Source of the DNA: Limnohabitans sp. Jir61 | GTDB lineage: Bacteria; Pseudomonadota; Gammaproteobacteria; Burkholderiales; Burkholderiaceae_C | Direction: 5' to 3' | Assembly: GCF_003063545.1 (NCBI RefSeq) | Contig: NZ_NESD01000001.1 | Coordinates: 62,001 to 126,000 of the forward strand | DNA length: 64,000 nt | In this document: positions 16,695 to 25,731 of the stretch, in pieces | Numbering within the stretch: the stretch's first letter is position 1 | How the letters are laid out: each line of letters starts with the position of its first letter | Program-made: the position numbers and the translations under genes | The notes under the pieces: generated by a model | Seen by the model: only the letters and a program-made list of their open reading frames with translations | Told to the model about the DNA's origin: nothing | The model's database searches: none

Positions 16695-19600
16695 ATGACA
16701 GGCACCATCCGCATTCGTGGCGCACGCCAGCACAACCTCAAAAACTTAGACCTCGACATTCGCACGGGCGAGCTGACGGTGGTCACCGGCCCCAGCGGCT
16801 CGGGCAAATCAAGTTTGGTGTTTGACACCTTATACGCTGAGGGCCAGCGCCGCTACGTAGAGACCTTCAGCGCTTACGCGCGTCAGTTCTTAGACCGCAT
16901 GGACCGCCCAGCTGTGGACAAGGTCGAAGGCGTGCCCCCCGCGATTGCGATTGACCAGACCAACCCCGTACGCAGCTCGCGCTCCACCGTGGGCACGATG
17001 ACCGAGCTGAACGACCACTTGAAGTTGCTCATCGCGCGAGCCGGAAATTTGTTTGACCGACAAACCGCACAGCCTGTGCAGCACGACACGCCGCAAACCA
17101 TTTATGCCGAGCTGCAGCGCCGTTGCGCCACACAACCGCAAGACCCGCGACTCATCATGACCTTCCCAGTGGAGTTGCCCGCCAACACCACATCGGCCGA
17201 AGTGGAGCAGTGGCTCAGTGCGAGTGGCTTCACCCGCATTCACGCTGAGCGTGAGGTGGCCACGCCCACGGGTCCGCGCAAATTGTTGGATGTGGTGGCG
17301 GATCGTTTCAAGCTGGGCAACACCGAACAAGCCCGTGTCGTGGAAGCGATTGAGCTTGCCATCAAGCGTGGTGGTGGCCGACTGAATGTGTATTGGTCTT
17401 TAGACGCAGAAGCTACGCCTGAACTCTGGCGCTTCTCTACCGGCCTGCATTGCCCCGACAGCGATCTGCGTTATAGCGACCCCATCCCTTCGATGTTCTC
17501 GTTCAATTCCGCGGTGGGTGCCTGCGACACCTGTCGAGGCTTTGGCCGCGTGATTGGTGTGGACTACGGGCTGGTGATTCCCAACGACAAGCTCACCTTG
17601 CGTGCCGGTGCGATCAAAACCATTCAAACCCCAGCGTGGCTGGAAACACAAGAAGACTTGATGCGCCACGCCGAAGCCGAAGGCATTCCGCGTGACACAC
17701 CTTGGTACAAGCTGAGCCAAGAACACAAAGACTGGGTGATCAACGGATCACCCTTGTGGAAAGGCAAATGGAACCACCAGTGGTACGGCGTCAAGCGTTT
17801 CTTCGAATATTTGGAGAGCAAGGCCTACAAGATGCACATCCGTGTGCTGCTGTCTAAGTACCGCAGTTACACACCCTGCGGCACCTGCGCAGGCGCGCGT
17901 TTGAAAACCGATAGTTTGTTGTGGCGCATTGGCACCAAAGAGCATGCCGATGCGGTGCTGCCTGCGGCCAAGCGCTTCTTGCCACAAGGCGTGCAATGGA
18001 CGCGCGCGCAACTCGAAGCCATGCCTGGCTTGTGCCTGCATGACTTGATGCTCTTGCCCATCGACAAGTTGCATCAGTTCTTCAACGCCACGCAGGTGGA
18101 TGTGGCTGGCGCAGACGCGCAAGCCTTGCACTTGCTGATGGATGAAATTCGCACGCGTTTGAAATACCTCAGCGATGTGGGCATTGGCTACCTCACCCTC
18201 GACCGTCAAAGCCGCACGCTCAGTGGCGGCGAGGTGCAACGCATCAACCTCACCACGGCGCTTGGCACTTCGTTGGTCAACACCTTGTTTGTGTTGGACG
18301 AGCCCAGCATAGGCTTGCACCCACGCGACATGAATCGCATCAACGAAGCCATGCTGCGCTTGCGCAATGCGGGCAACACGCTGGTGGTTGTGGAGCACGA
18401 CCCAGCTGTCATGATGTGCGCTGACCGCATCATCGACATGGGCCCAGGCCCCGGCGTGAAGGGCGGGCAAATTGTGTTTGATGGCACGACCGAAGCTTTG
18501 AAGTCGGCCGACACTTTAACTGGCGCGTACTTGGGTGCGCGCAAAACCATTGGCCTTGGCCTCAAGCGTTTAGTCACGGACAACACCCCACGCTTGATTC
18601 TCGAAGGCGCACGCGAGCACAACCTACAAAACCTCAGCATTGAGTTTCCGTTGCAGCGCTTGGTGTGCATCACCGGCGTCAGCGGCTCTGGCAAGTCCAC
18701 CCTGGTTCAAGACATCCTCACGCCAGCACTGTTGCGTCACTATGGCCGCGCCACAGAAACACCAGGCGCACATGACCGTTTGCTAGGTGCGGACTACCTG
18801 AGCGATGTGGTGTTTGTTGACCAATCGCCCATCGGTAAAACCGCAAGATCTAACCCCGCCAGCTACGTGGGTGCGTGGGACGCAGTGCGCGAAATTTTCG
18901 CGGTCGCTCCGTTGTCCAAACAGCGTGGCTATACGGCTTCAAAGTTCAGCTTCAACAGCGGTGATGGCCGTTGTCCAACTTGCGGTGGATCGGGATTCGA
19001 GCACGTAGAAATGCAGTTCTTAAGCGATGTCTACCTAAGATGCCAAGACTGCAACGGCCAACGTTACCGCCCAGAAATCCTAGAAGTCCGCATCGAGCGC
19101 GAAATTCGTGGCGTGGCTGCGGGGGCGACGGTGCAGCGACATTCTGAGCGAAGCGAAGAGGAGCAAGACGTTGCCCCCGCAGTCACGACACGAATCACCC
19201 TCAACGTGGCAGATGTGTTGGAGCTCACAGTCGGTGAAGCGTTAGAGATTTTTGCCAACGATCGCGAAGTCGTTCGCACCTTGCAGCCCATCGTTGACGT
19301 TGGCTTGGACTATGTGAAGCTTGGTCAACCTGTGCCCACGCTCAGCGGCGGCGAAGCGCAACGTTTGAAGTTGGCAGGCTTCTTGGCCGAAGCCGCCAAA
19401 GCCAAAACATCGAGCCGCCAATCGCTCGCCAAAAAAGGCGTGTTGTTCTTGTTCGACGAACCCACCACGGGGCTGCACTTTGACGACATCGCCAAACTCA
19501 TGCGCGCTATGCGCCGCTTGCTGGAAGACGGCAACTCGCTCATCGTCATTGAGCACAACTTAGATGTAATTCGAGCCAGCGACTGGCTCATTGACCTTGG

Positions 19601-22600
19601 CCCCGAAGGCGGCGATGCCGGTGGTTTGTTGGTCGCCGAAGGTACGCCAGAAGACGTGCGCTTGCATCCCACATCGCACACGGGCAAAGCCTTGCGTGAC
19701 TACGCCGCTTCCATGGGGGTGGTGTACGAGATTGATGGTAAAAAAGCCTCTGCTGGTTTGTTGGCAGCTGAAGGTGCAGCAAGGTTCGCCAAGGCTGCGC
19801 GTGGTGTTTCAATTGCCGATGGTGCAATTCAAATCATCAACGCCAAAGAGCACAACCTCAAAAACCTGAGCGTGAACATTCCACGCGGCAAGTTCAACGT
19901 CATCACCGGCGTTTCGGGCTCGGGCAAGTCCACGCTCGCGTTTGACATTTTGTTCAACGAAGGTCAGCGCCGCTATTTAGAAAGCCTCAACGCTTACGCA
20001 CGCAGCATCGTGCAGCCCGCTGGCCGCCCTGAGGTGGATGCGGTGTACGGTATCCCGCCCACAGTGGCGATCGAGCAGCGATTGAGCCGTGGTGGTCGCA
20101 AGTCCACGGTGGGAACGACTACCGAGGTGTGGCACTTTTTGCGCTTGCTGTACGTCAAACTAGGTACGCAACATTGCACGCACGATGGCGCTGCGGTGCA
20201 GCCGCAAACGGCTGAGCGCATTGCGGCGCAGCTGATGCGTGAGTTCAAAGGCCAACACATTGGCCTGATGAGCCCCTTGGTGATGAACCGCAAAGGCGTT
20301 TACACCGAGCTGGCCGACTGGGCGCGTCCGCGTGGCTACACGCACTTGCGCGTGGATGGCCACTTCTTGCCCACTAACGGCTTTCCACGTTTGGACCGTT
20401 TCAAAGAGCACACCATTGAATTACCAGTGGCTAGCCTAGAGGTGTCTGCACAAAACGAAGCTGCTTTGCGCCAAGCACTGACGACTGCGCTAGAACATGG
20501 CAAAGGCGTGGTGCATGTGCTGAGTCAGTTGGACGGCCTGCGTGAAGCGATGGAGGCTGGCACGGACACCAACAGCATTGGCCGCTTGGATGTGTATTCC
20601 ACCAAGCGCGCTTGCCCGGTGTGCGATACCTCGTATGCCGAGTTGGACCCGCGCTTGTTCTCGTACAACAGCAAACACGGCTGGTGCCCTGACTGCGTGG
20701 GCACAGGCGTGAAGCTCAACAAAGACCAACGCAAAGTGCTGGACGATTCGGTACGTGACGACAAAGACAAAGGCCGCGAGCAAACCTTTGCCGAGCCCGA
20801 TGTGGATGATTTGGTCGACGTGGCGTGCCCGACCTGCGAAGGCACACGTTTGAACGCCACCGCGCGTGCGGTGAAGTTTGCAGGTGTGGGCATCACCGAC
20901 ATCGCACGCTTGAGCGTGACCGAGATTCGCAAGTGGGTGGAAAAGCTGGCGATGACGGGCCGTGATGGCGACATCGCGCGCGACCTGTTGCCAGAAATCA
21001 AGAGCCGTTTGGAGTTCTTAGAGCAAGTGGGCTTGAACTACCTCACCCTCGACCGTGGCGCTCCCACGCTCAGTGGTGGCGAAGCGCAACGCATTCGCTT
21101 GGCAGCTCAGTTGGGTAGCAACTTGCAAGGCGTTTGCTATGTGTTGGACGAGCCCACGATTGGCTTGCATGCGCGTGACAACCAAATTTTGTTGAATGCA
21201 CTGCACTTGCTGAGTGACAAGGGCAACACGCTGGTGGTGGTGGAACACGACGAAGACACCATTCGACGCGCGGACCACATCATCGACATTGGGCCTAGCG
21301 CGGGTAAGCGCGGCGGACGGTTGATGGGTGAGGGTTCTGTGAAGGACATCACTGACCAAGCTGAATCGCAGACGGGGCGATATTTATTGCACGCGATGCG
21401 ACATCCGTTGCAGGCGCGACGGCCTGTGTCTGAGGCTGCTTTGGCTGCCTTTGCTGCTGCATCTGCCGCGCTCGCTGCGAAGGATGAGGCATTGCCGGGC
21501 TCCTCATGCGGCGAGCCAAAATCGTCACCCGGCAACGCCACATCCTCCGCGAAGGTGGGTAAACGCAAGGCGGTTGCGCCTGTTGCTGAAGTTGCATCGG
21601 TTGATGCCGCTGCGCTTCAGTGGTTGTCGCTTGAAGGTGCGTCATTGCACAACTTGAATGACGTGAGTGTTGAAATCCCGCTCAAGCGTTTGGTGGCCGT
21701 GACAGGTGTGTCTGGCTCGGGGAAGTCCACGATTGCGCGTGATGTGTTGTTGCACAACGTGGCGGCTGCGGTGGCGCAGCGTTCAACGCAGGCAGGTCGC
21801 AAACTTGACGACGAAGGCAAACATCCTGCTTGGGCAGGTTGTACGGCTCTTGGCGGCTATCAAACCATCGACCGCGTGTTGGAAGTGGACCAAACGCCAA
21901 TTGGCAAAACACCTCGTTCATGCCCCGCGACCTACATTGGTTTTTGGGACACGATTCGCAAGCTGTTTGCTGAAACACTCGAAGCCAAAGCCCGTGGTTA
22001 TGGCGCAGGTCGCTTCAGTTTCAACACAGGTGAAGGCCGTTGCCACACCTGCGAAGGCCAAGGCCTGCGCACAATTGAGATGAGCTTTCTGCCTGACGTG
22101 AAAGTGCCCTGCGAAACCTGTCGCGGCGCACGCTTTAACCCCGAGACCTTGGCGGTGAGTTGGCGTGGCAAGAGCATTGGCGATGTATTGCAAATGGAAG
22201 TGGACGAGGCGGTGGAGTTCTTCGCCACCATGCCCAACATCGCGCATCCCTTGCAACTGCTCAAAGACGTGGGCTTGGGTTACCTCACACTCGGCCAGCC
22301 TTCCCCCACGCTGAGTGGCGGTGAAGCGCAGCGCATCAAGCTGGTGACCGAGCTGAGTAAAGTACGTGACGATGTGACCCGCCGCGGCAACAAAGCGCCG
22401 CACACGCTGTATGTGTTGGACGAGCCTACGGTTGGCCTGCACATGGCCGACGTGGACAAACTCATTCGCGTGTTGCATCGATTGGTAGACGGCGGTCACA
22501 GCGTGGTGGTGATTGAGCACGACTTAGATGTGATTGCCGAAGCGGATTGGATCATTGACCTTGGACCTGAGGGGGGCGATGGTGGTGGTTTGATCGTGGC

Positions 22601-22679
22601 GGCTGATACGCCTGAAGCGGTGGTGGCGTTGGGGACGCACACGGGTGTTGCTTTGAAGTCTGTGCTCGCGCGGGTTTGA
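16695..22679 (+). CDS. uvrA: Double-length UvrA excinuclease subunit A (two UvrA copies in one chain)
   Basis: The 1994-aa protein is two UvrA units in tandem, about 1-1040 and 1045-1994. It has four ABC ATPase heads: Walker A motifs near residues 34 (GPSGSGKSS), 661, 1071 and 1672, and LSGGE signatures near 508, 882, 1458 and 1872. UvrA recognises DNA damage as a dimer and loads UvrB; here the dimer is covalent. In the first half zinc site 1 is degenerate: C253, S256, C277, C280, with Ser replacing one ligand. The same site is intact in the second half. Two hairpin repeats lie in frame, at residues about 804-834 and in an Ala-rich linker at about 1595-1619. I see no LexA-type box upstream. 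Double-length UvrA is known in Burkholderiales, where a normal UvrA usually also exists. Confidence 0.93.
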   Translation: MTGTIRIRGARQHNLKNLDLDIRTGELTVVTGPSGSGKSSLVFDTLYAEGQRRYVETFSAYARQFLDRMDRPAVDKVEGVPPAIAIDQTNPVRSSRSTVGTMTELNDHLKLLIARAGNLFDRQTAQPVQHDTPQTIYAELQRRCATQPQDPRLIMTFPVELPANTTSAEVEQWLSASGFTRIHAEREVATPTGPRKLLDVVADRFKLGNTEQARVVEAIELAIKRGGGRLNVYWSLDAEATPELWRFSTGLHCPDSDLRYSDPIPSMFSFNSAVGACDTCRGFGRVIGVDYGLVIPNDKLTLRAGAIKTIQTPAWLETQEDLMRHAEAEGIPRDTPWYKLSQEHKDWVINGSPLWKGKWNHQWYGVKRFFEYLESKAYKMHIRVLLSKYRSYTPCGTCAGARLKTDSLLWRIGTKEHADAVLPAAKRFLPQGVQWTRAQLEAMPGLCLHDLMLLPIDKLHQFFNATQVDVAGADAQALHLLMDEIRTRLKYLSDVGIGYLTLDRQSRTLSGGEVQRINLTTALGTSLVNTLFVLDEPSIGLHPRDMNRINEAMLRLRNAGNTLVVVEHDPAVMMCADRIIDMGPGPGVKGGQIVFDGTTEALKSADTLTGAYLGARKTIGLGLKRLVTDNTPRLILEGAREHNLQNLSIEFPLQRLVCITGVSGSGKSTLVQDILTPALLRHYGRATETPGAHDRLLGADYLSDVVFVDQSPIGKTARSNPASYVGAWDAVREIFAVAPLSKQRGYTASKFSFNSGDGRCPTCGGSGFEHVEMQFLSDVYLRCQDCNGQRYRPEILEVRIEREIRGVAAGATVQRHSERSEEEQDVAPAVTTRITLNVADVLELTVGEALEIFANDREVVRTLQPIVDVGLDYVKLGQPVPTLSGGEAQRLKLAGFLAEAAKAKTSSRQSLAKKGVLFLFDEPTTGLHFDDIAKLMRAMRRLLEDGNSLIVIEHNLDVIRASDWLIDLGPEGGDAGGLLVAEGTPEDVRLHPTSHTGKALRDYAASMGVVYEIDGKKASAGLLAAEGAARFAKAARGVSIADGAIQIINAKEHNLKNLSVNIPRGKFNVITGVSGSGKSTLAFDILFNEGQRRYLESLNAYARSIVQPAGRPEVDAVYGIPPTVAIEQRLSRGGRKSTVGTTTEVWHFLRLLYVKLGTQHCTHDGAAVQPQTAERIAAQLMREFKGQHIGLMSPLVMNRKGVYTELADWARPRGYTHLRVDGHFLPTNGFPRLDRFKEHTIELPVASLEVSAQNEAALRQALTTALEHGKGVVHVLSQLDGLREAMEAGTDTNSIGRLDVYSTKRACPVCDTSYAELDPRLFSYNSKHGWCPDCVGTGVKLNKDQRKVLDDSVRDDKDKGREQTFAEPDVDDLVDVACPTCEGTRLNATARAVKFAGVGITDIARLSVTEIRKWVEKLAMTGRDGDIARDLLPEIKSRLEFLEQVGLNYLTLDRGAPTLSGGEAQRIRLAAQLGSNLQGVCYVLDEPTIGLHARDNQILLNALHLLSDKGNTLVVVEHDEDTIRRADHIIDIGPSAGKRGGRLMGEGSVKDITDQAESQTGRYLLHAMRHPLQARRPVSEAALAAFAAASAALAAKDEALPGSSCGEPKSSPGNATSSAKVGKRKAVAPVAEVASVDAAALQWLSLEGASLHNLNDVSVEIPLKRLVAVTGVSGSGKSTIARDVLLHNVAAAVAQRSTQAGRKLDDEGKHPAWAGCTALGGYQTIDRVLEVDQTPIGKTPRSCPATYIGFWDTIRKLFAETLEAKARGYGAGRFSFNTGEGRCHTCEGQGLRTIEMSFLPDVKVPCETCRGARFNPETLAVSWRGKSIGDVLQMEVDEAVEFFATMPNIAHPLQLLKDVGLGYLTLGQPSPTLSGGEAQRIKLVTELSKVRDDVTRRGNKAPHTLYVLDEPTVGLHMADVDKLIRVLHRLVDGGHSVVVIEHDLDVIAEADWIIDLGPEGGDGGGLIVAADTPEAVVALGTHTGVALKSVLARV
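19104..19195 (+). repeat. Conserved-tip hairpin, copy 3 (inside uvrA, in frame)
   Basis: Arms 19104-19130 and 19169-19195 (27 nt) pair with two G-U wobbles (G19116/T19183 and G19127/T19172) and one G-A mismatch (19111/19188). The loop holds CATTCTGAGCGAAGCGA (19140-19156) followed by GAGGAGC at 19158-19164. It is read in the uvrA frame as HSERSEEE plus flanks, in a place where ordinary UvrA proteins run directly from the LEVR-type strand to [10 protein letters not shown]. Confidence 0.85.
21477..21550 (-). repeat. Conserved-tip hairpin, copy 4 (inside uvrA linker; related tip)
   Basis: Arms 21477-21499 and 21528-21550 (23 nt) pair except for A21480/C21547 and A21491/C21536, which are G-U on the minus strand, and A21487/A21540. 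The loop read on the minus strand runs GACGATTTTGGC and ends GCATGAGGAGC. It aligns loosely with the tip of copies 3 and 5 (GACATTCTGAGC ... GCGAAGAGGAGC) but lacks the GCGMAGCGA core. Confidence 0.65.
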
Positions 22680-22681
22680 CG

Positions 22682-23887
22682 ATGCCCACTTTGAAGGAGC
22701 TGATGGCGCACCGCAGTTTTGTGCGCTTCATGGGCGCGCGCTGTCTTGTGGTCATGGCCAATCAAATGTTAATGGTGGCCGTGGCGTGGCACATGTACGA
22801 CATCACGGGAAGTGCGTGGGATTTGGGATTGGTGGGACTCTTTCAGTTTGTGCCTGCTTTGTTGTTGACCTTGCCTGCAGGACATTTTGCGGATCGTGTG
22901 CATCGTGGACATTTATTTGCGGCGTGTGTGGCAGTTCAGGCCGCTGTGTCTGCATGGTTGGTCTGGGCTACGCTGGATGAGTTCGTGAGCCGTGAGTTAA
23001 TTTTGTTTTTGTCGGTGGTGTTGGGCAGCACGCGCGCATTTCAAATGCCCGCACAGCAGGCGCTGATGCCGGCGTTGTTACCGAATAGTTTGTTACAGCG
23101 TGGCGTTGCTTTAAGTTCCAGCGCATTGCAGGCAGGCACGATTGGTGGGCCCGCATTGGGTGGCGTGCTGTACGCGCATGGCGCGTTGACCGTGTACGCC
23201 ACGTGCGTGGCCATGATGCTGCTGTCGAGTGCGCTCACCTTGACCGTGCGCTATGTTCACCACGCTACGCAAGAGGCAGTCTCTTGGATTTCTGCGATGG
23301 CGGGCGTGACCTTCGTGTGGCGCAACAAGATTCTGTTGGGCGCTACATCGTTAGATTTGTTCGCCGTCTTGCTGGGTGGCGCTACGGCGTTGTTACCCAT
23401 TTACGCACGCGACATGTTGCACACGGGACCTGAAGGCCTAGGGCTGTTGCGCGCTGCGCCTGCGGCTGGTGCGTTGTTGATGTCGTTTGTGATGTTGCGT
23501 TGGCCGCTGCGCCGCCATGTGGGTTGCAGCTTGCTAGGTGCCGTGGCGGTGTTTGGTGTTGCGACGGTGGTGTTCGGTTTTTCGCATCACTTTGGTTTGT
23601 CGCTGTTGGCATTGGCTGTGACGGGGGCGGCAGACAACATCAGCGTGGTAACGCGTTTGACCTTGATGCAACTTCAAACGCCCGATGAAATTCGCGGGCG
23701 TGTGGCCGCCGTCAACTCGATATTCATTGGCGCATCCAACCAATTGGGTGAGTTTGAGTCCGGCGCAGTCGCCGCACTTTGGGGGCCTGTTGTGTCGGTG
23801 GTCAGCGGTGGCGTGGGCACTGTCTTGGTCGCTGCCTCTTGGGTCAAACTGTTTCCCGCATTGGCACGCAGAGACCGCATGCAGTGA
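22682..23887 (+). CDS. MFS transporter, EntS/bacterial exporter type
   Basis: The 401-aa protein has about 10-12 predicted membrane segments and the MFS loop 2-3 signature AGHFADRVHRGH. Its overall pattern resembles the EntS/MFS_3 exporters used for siderophores and drugs. A second-half repeat of the motif pattern (DEIRGRVAAVNSIFIGASNQLGEFESG) is typical for this group. The start ATG lies 2 nt after the uvrA stop, so it is likely co-transcribed and translationally coupled. The substrate is unknown and no siderophore genes are near. Confidence 0.88.
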   Translation: MPTLKELMAHRSFVRFMGARCLVVMANQMLMVAVAWHMYDITGSAWDLGLVGLFQFVPALLLTLPAGHFADRVHRGHLFAACVAVQAAVSAWLVWATLDEFVSRELILFLSVVLGSTRAFQMPAQQALMPALLPNSLLQRGVALSSSALQAGTIGGPALGGVLYAHGALTVYATCVAMMLLSSALTLTVRYVHHATQEAVSWISAMAGVTFVWRNKILLGATSLDLFAVLLGGATALLPIYARDMLHTGPEGLGLLRAAPAAGALLMSFVMLRWPLRRHVGCSLLGAVAVFGVATVVFGFSHHFGLSLLALAVTGAADNISVVTRLTLMQLQTPDEIRGRVAAVNSIFIGASNQLGEFESGAVAALWGPVVSVVSGGVGTVLVAASWVKLFPALARRDRMQ

Positions 23888-23958
23888 CATGGGCTTGCTG
23901 TTGCTCTGCAGCGAACCCGCCATTGCCATCGTGTCCCCGAATTTGATCCGTGCAACGC

Positions 23959-24043
23959 GAAGAGAGGCTCAGTGGTGTTGCCCGTAGCGACATTCTGAGC
24001 GCAGCGAAGAGGAGCCTAGGGCAGTGCCACTGAGCCTCTCTTC
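23959..24043 (+). repeat. Conserved-tip hairpin, copy 5 (between convergent genes)
   Basis: Arms 23959-23983 and 24019-24043 (25 nt) pair completely if the three wobbles at T23976/G24026, G23977/T24025 and T23978/G24024 are allowed. The loop contains CATTCTGAGCGCAGCGA (23991-24007) followed by GAGGAGC, matching copy 3. It lies in the 173-bp gap between the MFS exporter and prfC and may also act as a transcript 3' end. Confidence 0.85.
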
Positions 24044-24060
24044 TCTACAAAAGCAATGAA

Positions 24061-25692
24061 TCAACCCGCAGTTGACAAAGCCAACCCAGCGTGCTCACGC
24101 AGAGGGTGGAAATGAATCTTTGGAAAACGTTCCTGCGCCAACCGCACGTCATAAGGCGACGTGCACAAATACGCCAAGGTGTTGGCCGCATCCAAAGCCA
24201 TGCGCTGAGGATACGCATAAGTGAACTCACGCAGCTCCGCAGGCGTGTCGGCCGTGATCCAACGCGCACCGGTGTATTGGCAGCTCTCTAGCTTCACATC
24301 ACAGTCGTACTCTGCTTTCAAGCGGTGTTGCACCACTTCAAACTGCAACTGGCCCACTGCACCTAGCAGCATTGCGCCACCGGCTTCGGGTTTGAACACC
24401 TGAATCGCGCCTTCTTCACCCAACTGGTCCAAGCCCTGTTGCAGTTGCTTGGTGCGCAATGGATTTTTCAAAATCACCGTCATGAACAACTCAGGCGCGA
24501 AGAACGGCAATCCTGTGAATTGCAAAGCGGGTCCGTCGGTGATGGTGTCACCCAGCTGCACACCGCCGTGGGTGGTGAAGCCAATGATGTCGCCTGCATA
24601 CGCTTCTTCCACCGCTTCACGGCGTTGCGACATGAAGGTCACCACGCTGGTGGGGCGAAGTTCTTTGGCGGTGCGTTGCACCTTGAGCTTCATGCCTGGC
24701 GTGAACTTGCCTGATGCCACGCGCACAAACGCAATGCGGTCGCGGTGGTTGGCGTCCATGTTGGCTTGCACCTTGAACACCACGCCTGCGAATCCTTCGT
24801 CTTCCGGTTGAATGGTTTTTTCCACCGCTTGTTTGTTAACAACAAGATGGCTCAAGCGAGGGCGGGGTGACGGTGCAAGGTCGACCAAGGCGTCGAGTAC
24901 TTCCATCACACCAAAGTTGTTCACACCCGAACCAAAGAACACGGGGGTTTGTTTGCCGGCTAAGAAGGCTTCTTTGTCGAACTTGGGCGATGCACCGGTC
25001 GCCAGCTCCATGCTCTCCATGGCGGTGGCCCATTCCAAGCCAAAGCGCTCTGCCAATTGGGCTTGCTCGGCCAGTGGGTGTGTTTCAAAGTCTTGCGGCA
25101 AGCGCTCAGAACCCGAGTCAAACACCGTCATGGCTTGGGTGCGCAAGTTGATGATGCCGCCAAACAACTTGCCTTGACCCACAGGCCATGTCATGGGCAC
25201 ACAGGGCATGCCGAGTTCGCGTTCGACTTCGTCGAGGATGTCGAGCGGGTCGCGTACTTCTCGGTCCATTTTGTTCACGAAGGTAATGATGGGCGTGTCA
25301 CGCTGGCGGCACACCTCAATCAGGCGGCGGGTTTGTGCTTCCACACCGTTGGCCGCGTCAATCACCATCAAGGCGGAGTCCACGGCGGTGAGCACGCGGT
25401 AGGTGTCTTCCGAGAAGTCTTTGTGGCCGGGCGTGTCGAGCAAGTTGATGACGTGATCGCGGTAGAGCATCTGCATCACCGATGAAGCCACCGAGATGCC
25501 GCGTTGCTTTTCAATCTCCATCCAGTCCGACGTGGCGTGGCGGCTGGCTTTGCGGCCCTTCACGGCACCTGCAATTTGAATCGCGCCCGAAAACAGCAAC
25601 AGCTTTTCGGTCAGCGTGGTTTTACCCGCGTCAGGGTGAGAAATGATGGCAAAGGTGCGGCGACGGCGCACTTCGTTCAAAAAGGAGCTCAT
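24061..25692 (-). CDS. prfC: Peptide chain release factor 3
   Basis: The 543-aa translational GTPase has G1 SHPDAGKTTLTEKLL, the G2 region RGISVASSV, G3 DTPGHKDFSED and G4 NKMDRE, followed by domains II and III in the usual order. The length is normal. RF3 uses GTP to release RF1/RF2 from the ribosome after peptide release. The gene lies 39 nt downstream of the hybrid kinase gene on the same strand and may share its transcript. Confidence 0.96.
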   Translation of the reverse strand: MSSFLNEVRRRRTFAIISHPDAGKTTLTEKLLLFSGAIQIAGAVKGRKASRHATSDWMEIEKQRGISVASSVMQMLYRDHVINLLDTPGHKDFSEDTYRVLTAVDSALMVIDAANGVEAQTRRLIEVCRQRDTPIITFVNKMDREVRDPLDILDEVERELGMPCVPMTWPVGQGKLFGGIINLRTQAMTVFDSGSERLPQDFETHPLAEQAQLAERFGLEWATAMESMELATGASPKFDKEAFLAGKQTPVFFGSGVNNFGVMEVLDALVDLAPSPRPRLSHLVVNKQAVEKTIQPEDEGFAGVVFKVQANMDANHRDRIAFVRVASGKFTPGMKLKVQRTAKELRPTSVVTFMSQRREAVEEAYAGDIIGFTTHGGVQLGDTITDGPALQFTGLPFFAPELFMTVILKNPLRTKQLQQGLDQLGEEGAIQVFKPEAGGAMLLGAVGQLQFEVVQHRLKAEYDCDVKLESCQYTGARWITADTPAELREFTYAYPQRMALDAANTLAYLCTSPYDVRLAQERFPKIHFHPLREHAGLALSTAG

Positions 25693-25731
25693 GGGGAGGT
25701 GCGTGTAAGCACGTCAGGTCAAAGGGCAGAA

